A stretch of DNA of 64,000 nucleotides from Naganishia liquefaciens (lineage: Eukaryota; Basidiomycota; Tremellomycetes; Filobasidiales; Filobasidiaceae). The stretch lies in contig BLZA01000024.1 in NCBI GenBank assembly GCA_013423385.1, positions 1 to 64,000 on the forward strand, given 5' to 3'. Shown piece by piece: positions 1 through 11,757 of this stretch. The position numbers and the translations under genes were made by a program. A model generated the notes under the pieces. It was not told the origin of the DNA. It saw nothing but the letters and a program-made list of their open reading frames with translations, and did not search any database. Every line of letters begins with the position of its first letter. Position 1 is the stretch's first letter.

Positions 1-2509
1 AGAAGGTATTTCGGAGTCGGAGTCAGACATATTTATGGATTGATTTGAGATCTCTAGATTCTAGGTACTGAGTTTTTTGAACACTGGGCCCATAACCTAA
101 AAGAATCAGAGTAGAAATGTCTTATGAATATTAAAGGTCACTCCTAGTTAATGAAGAACTCACCTAAAAGAATCAGAGTAGAAATGTCTGATCTTTTAGG
201 TGTTCGTACAAAGTGGGAATCTAAATAAAAAGAGTTTATATATTGCTGCAAGATGAATCGAGCACAGTGAGATGACATATTGACAAACCATTCACCAGAA
301 GCGCGATTGAGGCGCAAAGAATTTACGTGTCCTTTAAAAGTGACGTGGTGTTCAAAGTCGTTGATTCCCGACAGCCTTGTTCCAATGCCATGGACGCGGG
401 AGAAGTTATGGTTAGTATCCCGAATTCTTTCTCAATCGAATTCTCGGAGGCCTGCAGCTCGCCGTGAACAGTCTGTCGATTGTCGGATTGCCGAAACTCC
501 TGCGCCCGCTATTCAACGCTATTCAAGTCAACCAGATTAGTGCCGAACGCCTTGATTTTTTCAACTTGGTTCGTGGGGGCAGGCGATATCGAGGCTGAAC
601 AGATAGCAGGTAGACGCAAGATTTTGGATAAAGCTGTAACATTTGGCCTTTCTACCGAGCGTGTCAAGCCAAGATCAATTGTTGAACCTCCTTGCTTTGT
701 ACTGTCTATAAAAGTACTCACGTGTCAAACCATGATTGCTTCAAAACAAGAACAAGAGTGGCAGTGCAAAATTCGGTCACTGAGCTAAAGTCTATGAGTA
801 TTAAGGTAAGCTCACGCCTTCCGGATGCATAATGAGCTCTACTATGTCAAATGTGTGTCCTCGAGAACTCGTCATCCAAAGCCACCAGAGATGATGACTC
901 TGATACCGACAAGCGATCCCGTCTAACATCACTACATGATTTAGGGTTGGCCTTATGCAATAGAAGCGATTCGACTGAACCCGAGGAATATACGCAAAAG
1001 CCTTATTTTTGTACGGATTCTGTGCAGGGTACTTTAGGGTCGTTAGGAAAGCTTGGCCTCCGTGCAGCATCTTGTCTCAACAACATAAAGCAGACTCACA
1101 AAACACATACGTTCATCAAGGCCGATTTGCCTTTTTAATCCTTCCGAGTGCAATTGCTACGCGATAACGCGAAGGAGAAGCATGTTTTTTTTTTATTCAT
1201 CTTGGTGTCGAGGAGATAATCCAGGGAAACTTTCAATCTTCGCGCACGAGCTAGCATGAGTTTTTCGGATGTACAAGACGCACATTATACCAATATTGTT
1301 GGCTGAACTTCATCCTAAGCAAGTTATGCATTTCGGCTGGTCGATGTTGTACAGCCAGGGCTGCGGCGCGTGTGATTCTGGATTTACCTATGGACTATGA
1401 AACATTATACGCTTTCATAATTAACCAGATGATAAGCTGATGTTGTCCTAGCCCCTAATCTTCAGGGTCGATATCCTTCTTAATGTCGTAAAAATCAATA
1501 CAAGCTCTACACTTTATCGAGGGCACGCTGATTGACTGTGCTTTACCGCGGCATCTTGCTTAAATTGCTTACTTGCTGTTCTCTGACTTTTTCGCGAGCC
1601 GGTACTATGTTTTCCATTCGAAACGTGTCGCATCATACGTCGCATCATACGGCGGCTTACACTCGATGAAGCTGGCTCGCTATGTCCGACACGCTGACTG
1701 CAGACCTTTTTACCAAGAGCGCATGATAGCGATCAACGAATCCCACACCGCTAAATCTCATACAGGTCTTAGTTTGACTGCTTCTTCGCAATTGAGCTGG
1801 CGACTCCGTCACAAGCGATGTTGATATAAATGTGGTAATGCAGCTGTAAATCCGTGATTATCATTCTTTTCCTCTGCATCCAAGATTCTTGCTCTCGGCA
1901 TCTGTGTTGAAACGGCGAGTGGTAAACTACTTGTGAACTACCTCGTTTAAAGGCAGGTCATCTCATCAGCCTCGGACGAGCTGGGCTGCAAACGTGATCT
2001 GCTTAGCCCTAAAAATTTGCGAATACTGGGATGCAGTCATTCACGTTGACAAGGAGAGGTCTACACGTTGCCAAAATGAAAACTATCACTGGCATCGAGA
2101 TCGACACTTCAACTATCGAAATGCATGAGCTTTCGATCTGAATTTGAAGGCGCGCTATGTGCCTTGTACTTTTCAAAAGCGATTGGCGACAGCGTTTGTG
2201 GCAGAAGCCGTTGAAAATTCACACGGGAGCATCAGGCATGATCTATCCACTAGTACGATTCAGTGGCTTGCGGAAAATTGTTTGATCGTTGCACTTGTCT
2301 TTTGAACGATAAGTCGATAACTGTCCGCCACGGGCACCCTTAATGGCATATCCTAATTCAAATCAATCTCTCATTCCCTGCTGCCGTCTCTCGCTCGAGT
2401 GCAACACCCGACGGTAATCCCTGCTTAGATATCAGTCAACGTGCGATACTGTACGACTCTAATACAGCAAGAAACTATTCGCTATTTGTAAAACGGAGTG
2501 ACATCCGGG
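1..2509. other. AT-richer stretch without a recognisable gene
   Basis: About 2.5 kb with only short, unconvincing open frames on both strands (none above about 100 codons, none with a domain I recognise, no chain of frames joined by good splice sites). It holds a 28-base direct repeat near the left end and a 12-base unit repeated twice head to tail at 1627-1650. Base composition is visibly richer in A/T than the gene blocks to the right. It may be intergenic, a decayed gene, or the remains of a mobile element, but nothing here identifies one. Confidence 0.6.
95..202. repeat. 28-bp direct repeat with an adjoining inverted arm
   Basis: Positions 95-122 and 162-189 carry an identical 28-base sequence beginning acctaaaagaatcag. 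In addition cacctaaaag at 161-170 faces its reverse complement cttttaggtg at 193-202, so the second copy can fold into a 10-base-pair stem. Seen directly in the sequence; function unknown. Confidence 0.8.
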
Positions 2510-5412
2510 CTATGCATGTACAGGTTGATGTATTCCAGATGATTGATTCGCAGCGCCGTCTTCAGACCTTCCGAGGCGCTTGAAGAACGGACGCTCTATA
2601 TCATTCACGGCTCGCCTGGGCATTGTTCGCATCTTGCCATACCCACGGCCGCGTCTACGCTCCCATACTCCTTGAGCGGCATTCCATCGAGCTTGCTCTC
2701 GCGCATGCGGTTGCAGTGACTCCGTTTCGATCCAGTTGACTTTCAGGTCGACAGCGCTCGTGTCGCTGCCCTCGTCGGCGCTTTCGGCAGGATTTGTTGT
2801 CGAAGTCATCGTGGTATTCGCGGAAATCAGGCTAACATCCATGTGGTCGGCAACTTTGTCGTGTGATCTGAGCTTGTCCTCGGGCAACACGGGCGACTTC
2901 GGTTGCTTTCCATCGGTGCCACGGACACTGCGTCCGCCAGGCGCGACGACATATGTGAATGGTGTGTAGACATTGGAAGGCTTGGGATTGAACACGGCTT
3001 CCACTATGCACTCAGGCGTGGTCTCAGGGTCGGCAGTGTGATGCGGATGGTGTTGATGTCGACGGAGCCTCGCGGAGTGCGATTTGCGGCTATGCCGTCG
3101 ATGATGGCTTGATTCAGGCTGCAAGTGGGCAGTTGAATCGGAAGGAGATGCAGTCAAGCCCGTTTTCCCATGGTGGGGCTTCGTAGTATCGGAGCTGTCG
3201 AGATTTCCGTTGCGTTCTTCTCGGCCGTGCGGATCGATTCCTTCAGGCGAGTCCGCTTGCTTCAGATGTGTTCCTTTCGTGCTGGTGCCAGCCTCCGTCT
3301 TCCTCTTCACCGAGGATGACTTGGTAGTCTCGCTGAGTGGCTTGAGTAGATGCTGTTCTGGTAACTGTTTGAGCCTCGTCATCGGAGAGCAAGGCATCCG
3401 TTCGGGCGCGAGGCTGCAAGTTGTCGAATTGGTAGTAGTACTTGTGAGCCGGAGGTTGCTGAGTGAGGATGTCCTGGACTGCTTGCAAAAGATGTGTAGA
3501 TCAGCTAAGGTTGAATGACAAGCCAACGCGGACGACATACTTTTGTTGACAGTGCAGACATGCCAGAGTTGGAGGAGGCGTTGGAATGAGTAAGATGAAG
3601 GCCCGTAAGTTGGTGATGAGCTGCAAAATGTGGTTCGCCTCAGAGTTTTGAACGTGACGTATGAAAGACTTACAGTCGACGATCGGTTCCTCATCTCCGA
3701 AATCCGCAAGCGCTGACACGATATGCCGTTTCTGCAAGATCGGCCTACGGCAGAGCTGTTAGTGCTGAGAACGTGCGGCAACATGGTGCACATACGCCAC
3801 GTAATTTGTTTCTCCTGCAACCTGCTTGATATCGATCGTTAACTGAGAATGGGAAGTTAGTCTAAGCCGATATCAGAGGAGCTTGGTTCTGTGGTCTACA
3901 CTGACCTTGAGGGTAGCATTGGTCTTGGCGCGCTCTGTCAAGAGATACCTCCTGGTCACGCCACCCATGCCAACCGACGGACCCACGCCAGGAACTACTG
4001 TCGGCCCTACCGCAGCGGCCGTCCCGGCTCGCCTGATCTCCTCCCCCACAAACTCTGCCAAATCCAGGTTCATACCGCCGAATTCGTACGAGTCGTCACC
4101 GCGGCCATTCGCACGGTGCTTCATGCTACCGCGCTCCACTGTGCGAGTCTCCTCTATCGTTGGAGGGCGGATATGTTGCCATACTGTCAGCTTGAGCCCG
4201 GACTCGGAATCAGACCCTGCTCCCAGTATACCCAGAGGAGGCGTATCAGGCAGCGGAGGCTGGGTCGTTCTGGCGTGATGATGACCAGAGAGCGAGTGGA
4301 CCTTCATCCGGACGAGCTGAGTCACAGTACATCCCCATTCACAAGAATGATTATGAAGTTGCGCTATCGGAGTACAGCCTCGACGTTCCGAGACTGTATT
4401 GACCGGCACACTGATGGAATCGACCAGCAACGGCAATGCTGCATGCGATGGCGAAGTTTCTTTCTCTATCGAATGCGCATTCGAGCGCAAAGAAGAAGAT
4501 GACGCCTTGTGCATCGAGCTTGCCTGCCGTCTGGTCGAACGTGAATGCTGTATCGGAACCGTCAGGCGATCCGGCTGGGGTCCAGGTGTAAAAGCGGGAT
4601 CGTACTCAATGCCGTAATCGCTCGAGTGTACAGAGTAGCGTGACGATTCACCCAAATCTTCAGGATGATTTGCAGTTGTCGAGATGTCTTGCAATGCACC
4701 GAGACCCTCCGCGGATGTCTTGGAAGTTTGACGCGAGGAGCTCATCGATGTAGGCGCCGATCCGGGCAATGAGGAAGTCATGGCCGGCAGTGCTGCCCGG
4801 GCACCAGCTGATCCGGTGAATTTTTTCTTGCTTTCGGATGGTGCAGCGGGAGTACCGTGACTGCCCGGGGCACCAATCGGAGATAGCATGCCTGTCGTGG
4901 ACATGGATGAAACGGATCCCGCACTGATTGGACTGACGAGACCGCCTCCAAGATCATCGATAGTCGTTGTACTGCTTGCAGCCGAACTTTCCCGTGAATC
5001 CGTCGTATCGAGAGAGCGTCTCTCCGTGACCAGATTGCGCGGAATTGGGAGCGGTGGTTTATCCGGCAGGTTTGCGGGCAGATCGTTCATGACGTCGGCG
5101 GCTGTCGAAGGTACGCATGAGATCAGTACGCCGTAGTAGCGGGACGAACATTGGCCCGGACATATTGAATGAGTAACAGCACGTCTCTTCCCTCTCCTCG
5201 TGTGTCCGCACTAATCAATACGCATCTCGAGTTCTGCACTCACGCTTGACATCCACCTTGGCCCTCCCCCCACCCTCGCCATCACGGAACTTCCATCCGA
5301 CACTGAAGTATCCTTGGACCTGCGGCACATTCTGTACGCTATGTATGGTCACGGTGACCGCAAACGTTGCCGACCTGTTGGGCGTGAAGAGGTTGCGAAG
5401 ACGGCTTGCCAT
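2510..5412 (-). CDS. NT-C2 domain protein (EEIG1/EHBP1-like), split by a long Ser-rich insert
   Basis: Six exons can be read: 5412-5244, 5101-3906, 3842-3796, 3744-3674, 3620-3541 and 3478-2510. They add to 2532 bases, so the frame closes at 843 residues. The start MASRLRN fits the family because the C2 strand ATFAVTVTIHSVQNVP follows at once. An ATG 31 codons further up, at 5505, is also in frame. The N-terminal C2 fold is interrupted by roughly 230-300 residues of Ser/Pro/Thr-rich sequence and resumes with GLKLTVWQHIRPP, GGMNLDLAEFVGEE, RRYLLTERAKTNATLK and LTIDIKQVAGETNYVAP, which are typical NT-C2 strands (family PF10358). The tail is low-complexity, with a conserved-looking EAVFNPKPSNVYTPFTYV block. 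Family members bind membranes or link vesicles and actin; the role in fungi is not well defined. All introns begin GT and end AG. The next gene lies upstream on the same strand. Confidence 0.8.
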
Positions 5413-6021
5413 CCGCGAATGATGGTGAGACGACTGCGAGGGCGACGGGACTGTGGACGATGAGCGACTCTCGGCAGCAGTGTGGAGGTGAAGCGGGAGC
5501 GGCATTGTGCGCAAAAAGTGGTTGCTGTCGGAGGAGCAGGAGGAGACGCTGATGGCTCACACCTGTTGAAGAAGAAGACGACCGACGTAATAAAGAAACT
5601 CGTCTCTGTGGACGCCCGCAGGTGGAGGCACAAGCGCAATCTGAGACACCGAAGCGACCGCGGTACAGCGAGCGGTACACGAGCTGGTACACGTGTTGAA
5701 TAGTGCTAGTAAGCCGTGTTCCCCACGCCACCGCACGTTGACGTGATGACAGGTAGCGTTCATGCTCGAAAACAATTACTCGTCGATCCGGATCGCAGAT
5801 ATCGTGGCTATCCTCACTTGAGAGATCACGACCTCCGATCAACTACTTGACCTGATGGATGGACGGGGAGAATCCGCAGATTTTTCGTTGGACAGTCTTG
5901 ACCCTCGCGAACGAGACGACACGAGACGACAAGAGACGACAAGAGATGACACGGCAAGACAATAGGGCAGGCAGCGACTTTCGGATCGTTTTGTCATATG
6001 TGAAATGAATGATCTTCTACA
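5413..6021. other. Intergenic promoter region with a decamer repeat
   Basis: About 600 bases between the stop of the DDT/WHIM-type gene and the start of the NT-C2 gene. It should hold the 3' end of the former and the promoter and 5' leader of the latter. The only clear structure is the 10-base tandem repeat at 5911-5960. No strong TATA element seen. Confidence 0.5.
5911..5960. repeat. 10-bp tandem repeat, five units
   Basis: Five consecutive decamers of the form acgagacgac. The first two are identical and the next three differ by one to four bases. Seen directly. The array sits roughly 60 bases downstream of the stop codon of the upstream minus-strand gene and about 500 bases before the next start. 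Confidence 0.85.
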
Positions 6022-9000
6022 TCATGACATCTTGTCACACATATCCGCCGTCGGTGTGAATGCATCACCTATATTTGTGTTAATGGCAACTTCCGGATTG
6101 AAAATTATCTCCTTAATTCCCTCCGGTACTGAGGGCGATTGTAGTGTTGAAGGTACGCGAGTACTCGCTTCAAGATGGACGGGCGGCGCAACAAGACTGC
6201 CGATACTGGCATTCGCAGTTTGAGGTGTCGCTTTCTGCAAGACTGGAGAGCGTTGGTTGGCGTATGCTGGAATAGTTATGCGCGGCGAACGGTGTATTTC
6301 CATCTTCGGTTTGGATGCTTCTAGTTCTTTGTAGCGAAGCCTTTCTTCCCGCTCGCGGATGCGTTCTTCTCTCTCGCGCAGGCGATCCTCACGTTCTCGC
6401 TCTTTGGCGATACGCTCCGCTTCTTCGGCCTTTTGACGTGCTTCCTCCTCCCTCACACGCTGCATGCGCTCCTCCATGAGACGAGCGGTCTCCTCGTCTT
6501 TGCGACGCGCCTCCTTTTCGAGCTCATTCATGATCAGTCGAGAAGATCGCTTTCGGTTTCGGACCGCCTCTTCTTTGGCTCGACGAACCTCCTTGTCCTG
6601 GAAAGAAATATCCGAGTCAACGAAAATTGTATTGGAGGCAGACGGGACTCACTCGATACGCTGCCAAAACACCTGGCAAAATGTTGTCGACGAGGTGTCT
6701 GTAAAATGCTTTTTCATCCACGTTGCGAGAAATCTCAAACTGTTTAGGAAAGATTTCCCAGTCATATCGAGACGCACAGACCTGGAAATAAGACGATCAG
6801 ATCCGTTCACGGAATATGAAATGTCTACTAACCAACTCCCACTCCAGATAATCGGGATTGCGCGACTTCTTGATAAAACATCGGACTTCGTCACGGGGAT
6901 CTATCTCTTCCTCTTCTGGAAGTTGCTGATCTTCAGCAGGTACCTCTTCCAGAATAATTTTGCTCTCGATGTCGGCAGTCTCCTCTGCAGCTAGTGGCGC
7001 TTCAGTCATTTTCGACTCCTTGAGGAACTCCTCTTTTTGGAACTCGATTGTTGCTGGAGGGTGCGCAGAAGCGCCATCAAGGCGGACTTCAGAAACGCTA
7101 TCTGCGGCGACGACTTCGACCGGTCCAGAGGCCGGATTAATTGACTGATCGGGTTCGCGCATCGCGACGTCGTTCTGAGCGGGCTCCTGGCTCACGATCT
7201 GCAAAGCTGCGCGTTGGCTATCTTCCGGTAGCCGATGTTCTGGCAAAACCTCTTCCACTACGGCCGACTCCGTCAGTTTTTCATCCCCATCTGACATTGT
7301 CGGGAGGGGGATCTCGGTAACATATGGGCCAAGATTGGGTTGATCATGAGTGTTTGTGTTGGATGTAGCGGCTTGTATTGTTACAGGCAGACCGTTTGTT
7401 GAAGTCCCTTCAGAACTACCCATTGGCGCGCCGTGCCTAACCTGGACCTGCACCGGGCCCGGTGCAGACTGCGAGGTGTCCGACTCCATCGAAAGTTTTT
7501 CGTTCTCGACAGCGTTCGCAGCACCGTTGACCATTGTGCCCTTAGCCACGGCTTCTTCCGGCGAGTCTCCCATTTCCGACGCGGCTGAGCTGGAGATACT
7601 CGTCAAGTCGCTCTCCATTCCGGCATCGGGTATCGCATGTTCCTCGCTGGACGAAAGATCCGACAGATCGCTGGAGTCAGAGTCGTGGCGGTACCGAGCG
7701 GCCCCCGTGACCTTTTTTACACCTCGCTGTCCTTTCTTGGTCTTAGCGGAGTCAGCAACAGCGGGTTGCAACCATTCTTCAGGAACCGCCTCCCACTGGT
7801 CCTCGAGAATGCCGGATCTCCGACTCGTGCGGGTACTCCGCCCATTGAGGCTGGTGACTGGTTGGCTTGCCTCAATTCCATGGGAGAGCTTGATTCTTTT
7901 GGCCAAAGACGGTGTCCAAGCGATCATCGATTGCGAGTCTTGCGTAGTCTTGGATACCCGGCCGGACCGCGTGACGGTTGGTGCCTTGCCGACTAATGCG
8001 CGGGGCCGCTTGCGCAAACGGCTGATGGGTTCTTTGTTCTCTTCTTCCAGCTCCGAAAGGTCGGAATCCTCTTCTGAAAGTTTGGATATGGACTTCTTTA
8101 CTCCTTTACCACTCTGCTGCTGTTCAACTGATTGAGCGGTCGCTTGAGCAATCTTTCGATTTCCTTTTCCTTTACGTTTACCGCCGTTGGCCTTTGTGAT
8201 CTTCGAGGGTTCTTCGATGGCCGGTTCGTGGGCCGGTTTAGGGGGTGCTGGTGGATTGGGGTCCGGATGCTGTACCCAGAGCCGATTGTCTGCGGGAGAC
8301 GGCATCAGTGCAAGAGAACAAAATTGTTACGGAGATACCACTTACCGTCGAACAGCCAGTAAGTATTGCCCGTCTTGTCCCACCCACACGGCTCGATCCG
8401 CTGATTTCCAACATGAGCTGAGCGCTTCAGGAGCACGTAGAATGACTTACCCAGTACACCGCGTCCTCCTCGTTATCCACCAGAGCTCGGAATCTGGACG
8501 GCTCTGACCACTGCCATTCACAACAGTTGTATAAAGCTGTAATCTGTGAACAAACAATTCAGTTCGATCCGACCCGTGAAAGGAGAAGAAATCGCGCCGC
8601 ACTTTTTCACCCATCCCGAGCTCGTCCCATCGCCTTGTGACTTCCAGCTCGATGCCGAACGGATTATTGGTTGGATCTCGCAGAACGAATTGGTCGCGAA
8701 GTTTGCTTTCGAGGTTCTCGGCGCTACAGGCAACGCGGAATCATCAGTACGAGCAGTCTGGCATCGGTAAAAGCTCATTCTCCCACTGACTTGATTTTCT
8801 TGTCCGATGTCAGGGCATACAATAGCTTGACCACCAATTTAGGCACAAGTGCATCGGTTCCCGGCGAATCTAGATCCGCTTCGAGTGCTTCTACATCCCC
8901 TTCATCATCGGAAACGCCGACTGCGTATCCGAAAGAACACAGGAACTGACTGATACTGGCCCATCGAAAATCGCGACGAAGCTGAGCAACGAGCGGTGAG

Positions 9001-9143
9001 GCTGATGCTGGCGGAATCGCTGGTGGATATGACAGGTGCGGAGGCAGCGATTGTCTGGCAGCGGATGCCGTGCCGTTCTTCGAAGTTGACGCAGAACTGG
9101 CCCGAGAAGCCGTCTGCACAGCTTGTAAACGCCCACGGGGCAT
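6022..9143 (-). CDS. DDT/WHIM-type chromatin-associated protein (RSF1/CECR2-like)
   Basis: Multi-exon minus-strand gene starting MPRGRLQAV at 9143 and ending CDKMS at 6022. The N-terminal block (RRDFRWASISQFLCSFGYAV ... LVPKLVVKLLYALTSDKKI) resembles a DDT domain. After splicing it continues into NAENLESKLRDQFVLRDP, ALYNCCEWQWSEPSRFRALV and WRIEPCGWDKTGNTYWLFDD-NRLWVQH, the last being the WHIM signature seen in RSF1 and CECR2. An acidic, Ser-rich linker follows. Then a second conserved-looking segment (YLEWELVCASRYDWEIF ... FYRHLVDNILPGVLAAYR) leads to a charged helix rich in RERE repeats and a disordered tail. Such proteins act in ISWI-type nucleosome remodelling in the nucleus. The family assignment is by motif memory; the specific complex is inference. 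At least five introns, including one (8601-8535 region) that uses an acceptor just before CTTTATACAAC. Confidence 0.68.
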
Positions 9144-9550
9144 ATTGTGGTGGTGCGTGAGAGCGCCAAGAGGAAGATGAGACGCGTCCCCCTGACCGCG
9201 GTGGAAGCGAGCCGACAGAGGGGGAACAAGCGACGACCGCTAGTTGATGAGCGAGACTGTGGAAATGAAATGATGGCTCCCGTCGCGCCGATCACGCTTT
9301 CCGCAACTTCGTCACATTGGCGCAATTTACGCCCGTTCTGGGCCACTTTGCAGTCTGCTCAACTCAGTCGATTTTCAGGTCCAAGATACAAATACCACAA
9401 TGCTTAACGCTGCGGATAAAGGCGAAACTCAAATCGGATTGATAACATCAAGCGTAGAATAGATACAGCCTTACATAAACGGCGAGAATACAGATACATG
9501 CACGAAGGCTAAACGCAGCCGAAATTTCCAGCATACACGGAGAATGCTCA
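9144..9550. other. Intergenic region
   Basis: About 400 bases between the start of the DDT/WHIM-type gene and the stop of the NIMA-like kinase gene, both on the minus strand. It would contain the promoter of the former and the 3' end of the latter. No coding frame, repeat or clear motif stands out. Confidence 0.5.
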
Positions 9551-11757
9551 TTACAAACCAGCTCGTCGAAGCTGGAGAGCACCGTTGCACTTGGCAGCAG
9601 CACTGCGCAGGTGGTAGATGGGGATACCAGACGGCATGGGGGCCTTTGCAACGCGGGCAGGGGGTTTGTTGATTTTTTTCTGAATGGCCGCAACGGGTCC
9701 TCCTGTCTTGCAGCTGGTCTTGTTGTCGCCCAAGACGGCCGAGGCATTGTTCTCCTTGTCGTCTTGGCGAAGAGCGCTGTCTTCGAGGTCACCGTCAGAG
9801 CGAAGCTTACGCTTGGGCAGCAGTGAGACCGGTTTTTCGCCGCTGATATCGGCAGCCTCGACAGAGGGAATCGCCTGGCTGCGCAGATTGTAGCGCTTCG
9901 GAACTCTGTGCAGACCCTGGTTCTTGGTCGGCGCAGGCGAAGGGTTTCCGGAGATGAGGTTGGCATCGCGCAGGGACACAGATGCCGAATTCGATGCAAC
10001 TCGGAGGGCTGAAGAGACCGCAGAGGCTGTGTTGGTTGTGGCAGATGCGGTAGATCGCTCCGAAGACTGATCGGATCGATCTTTCCCCGCGGGAAGAGCC
10101 CCCTTGAGGGATGCTTGACGAGATGATGCTGCAAAGGCTAGTCGGTCCTGAAGCAGTTGTCGCTCCCTCGCTTCGAGATCCTTCTTGATCCGGGCCTCCG
10201 CTTGCGCAACTTTGGCTTTCAGGTTGGCTTCTCGATTGTTGAGCGCACGCTCTCGAACGTCGAGCGCTGCCTTACGAGTCTTGACGGATTGCTGGGCTTG
10301 CTCAAGCTTTCGCCCAAGCTCTCGGACCTTGTCTTCGAGCTCTGCCGACTTGTTCTTCTGCAGTCGGAGCTGCTTGTGAACGGCCATGATAGCCCGTTGA
10401 CTGTACCAGGAAACGTCAGCACGAACTCAAGTCAAACTGGCTACTGGACTTACTCTTTGTCGGCTGTCGTCGCCGCCTTGCCCCAGTTGATGCCGATCAT
10501 GCGCATCAACTCCTGGGTCGATGGCCGATGCATTTCCTGCGACACTCATCTGTCAGTACTGCTAAGACTGGTCACGGAGAAGTACTTACCTCGGTCAATA
10601 ACATGTTTTTCACGACCCTCGCGAGCTCGGCCGAGTATCGCCAAGGAATCTTGGTATCGACCCCAGCGAGAATCTGCTCGCGCGCGGGCGGACGGCCGCT
10701 GCCTTCCTGGACGAGGTAGCTAGAAGTGATACAGTAAGTGTCAGTGCATGCTCGCCATTACCATCGACTGATAGCCCACTTACTGAAGTGTGCACAGCTC
10801 GTACAAGATCGCTCCAAGGCTGAAGATGTCGGCGGATTGCCTATACTGTTCGTTGCTGTGGACCTCGGGTGCGAGATATTCATCCGTCTAGGAGAAAATA
10901 TGAGCTTTGCTCATCGGCAGCTCGCTGATCTCGACTTACGCCGCAGTTGGACTTTGCGTACTCGTACGTCTCAAGCTCTCTTGCAAGACCAAAGTCGCCG
11001 AGACGAACCTGTTTGTGGTCTTTGGTCATAAAGACTGCAAGACAACGTCAGCGGCCGAAAAGCATGACATCTGCACAACTTACTGTTTGCCGGCTTGAGG
11101 TCTCGATGGAGGATCGCCTTGGTAGACCCGTTCGCCCTCGAGGAAGGGTCATGGCAGTAGTGGAGAGCTTGGACGAGCTGTGAAAACAGCTTCCAGATTG
11201 TCTCCTCTTCAAGCGGTTCATTGCGCGCGCGGTGGTCGGCGATAAAGGCGTCCAAATCACCGCCTTCGCAGACCTAAGGGCAGATCAGGGACTGACCATC
11301 GTGCCATCGATCCATCTCGACTCACCTCCATGTAGATATGCATGTACTCCTTCTTGTCGTCGTACTCGTACGAGTCGACCTTGACGATGTACGGGTGATC
11401 GAGAGAACAATGGATTCGACTGACAATGTGGTTAATTCGCATCAGCGCAAGTGACATGATGCGACAACATGATCGCCTTACCATTCAGCCTCGAGGGCTG
11501 CATTGCGTTTGCCCGATTTGCTGACCTTGACCTTCTTCAACGCGAGGATCTGGATGGAGGATGAGAGGCGTCGCGGAACGACAGACGACCTGACTCACCT
11601 TCTTGTCGCTGTGCCTCTGAATCTTGAGCACTTTGCCGAAAGCGCCTTCGCCGAGTTCCTTGAGAACGACGAATGGCTTGGAGGGCGGCACGGGCAAGGC
11701 CAGAGGGATGCGGCTAGGCTGAATGGGCGATAGCGCCACGGGGATCTGGTACGCCAT
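9551..11757 (-). CDS. NIMA/Nek2-family serine/threonine kinase
   Basis: Starts MAYQIPVALSP at 11757. The kinase domain begins around residue 28 with LKELGEGAFGKVLKIQR (glycine loop GEGAFG). Exons then give HCSLDHPYIVKVDSYEY, CEGGDLDAFIADH, the catalytic loop HRDLKPAN, VRLGDFGLARELE (the DFG metal motif), TDEYLAPEVHSNE (activation segment and APE) and SADIFSLGAILYELCTL. The last exon (10387-9551) is a coiled coil followed by a basic disordered tail, the layout of fungal NIMA/KIN3 and animal Nek2. These kinases act in mitotic entry, at spindle poles and in septation. The acidic-rich helix MAVHKQLRLQKNKSAELEDK likely mediates dimerisation. About eight short introns. All key catalytic residues are visible, so it should be an active kinase. 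Confidence 0.88.

Noticed and set aside
1573-1824. Weak resemblance of a short stretch to a retroelement polyprotein
   Set aside because: Only a few residues are suggestive, with no neighbouring domain or terminal repeats; not enough to call an element.
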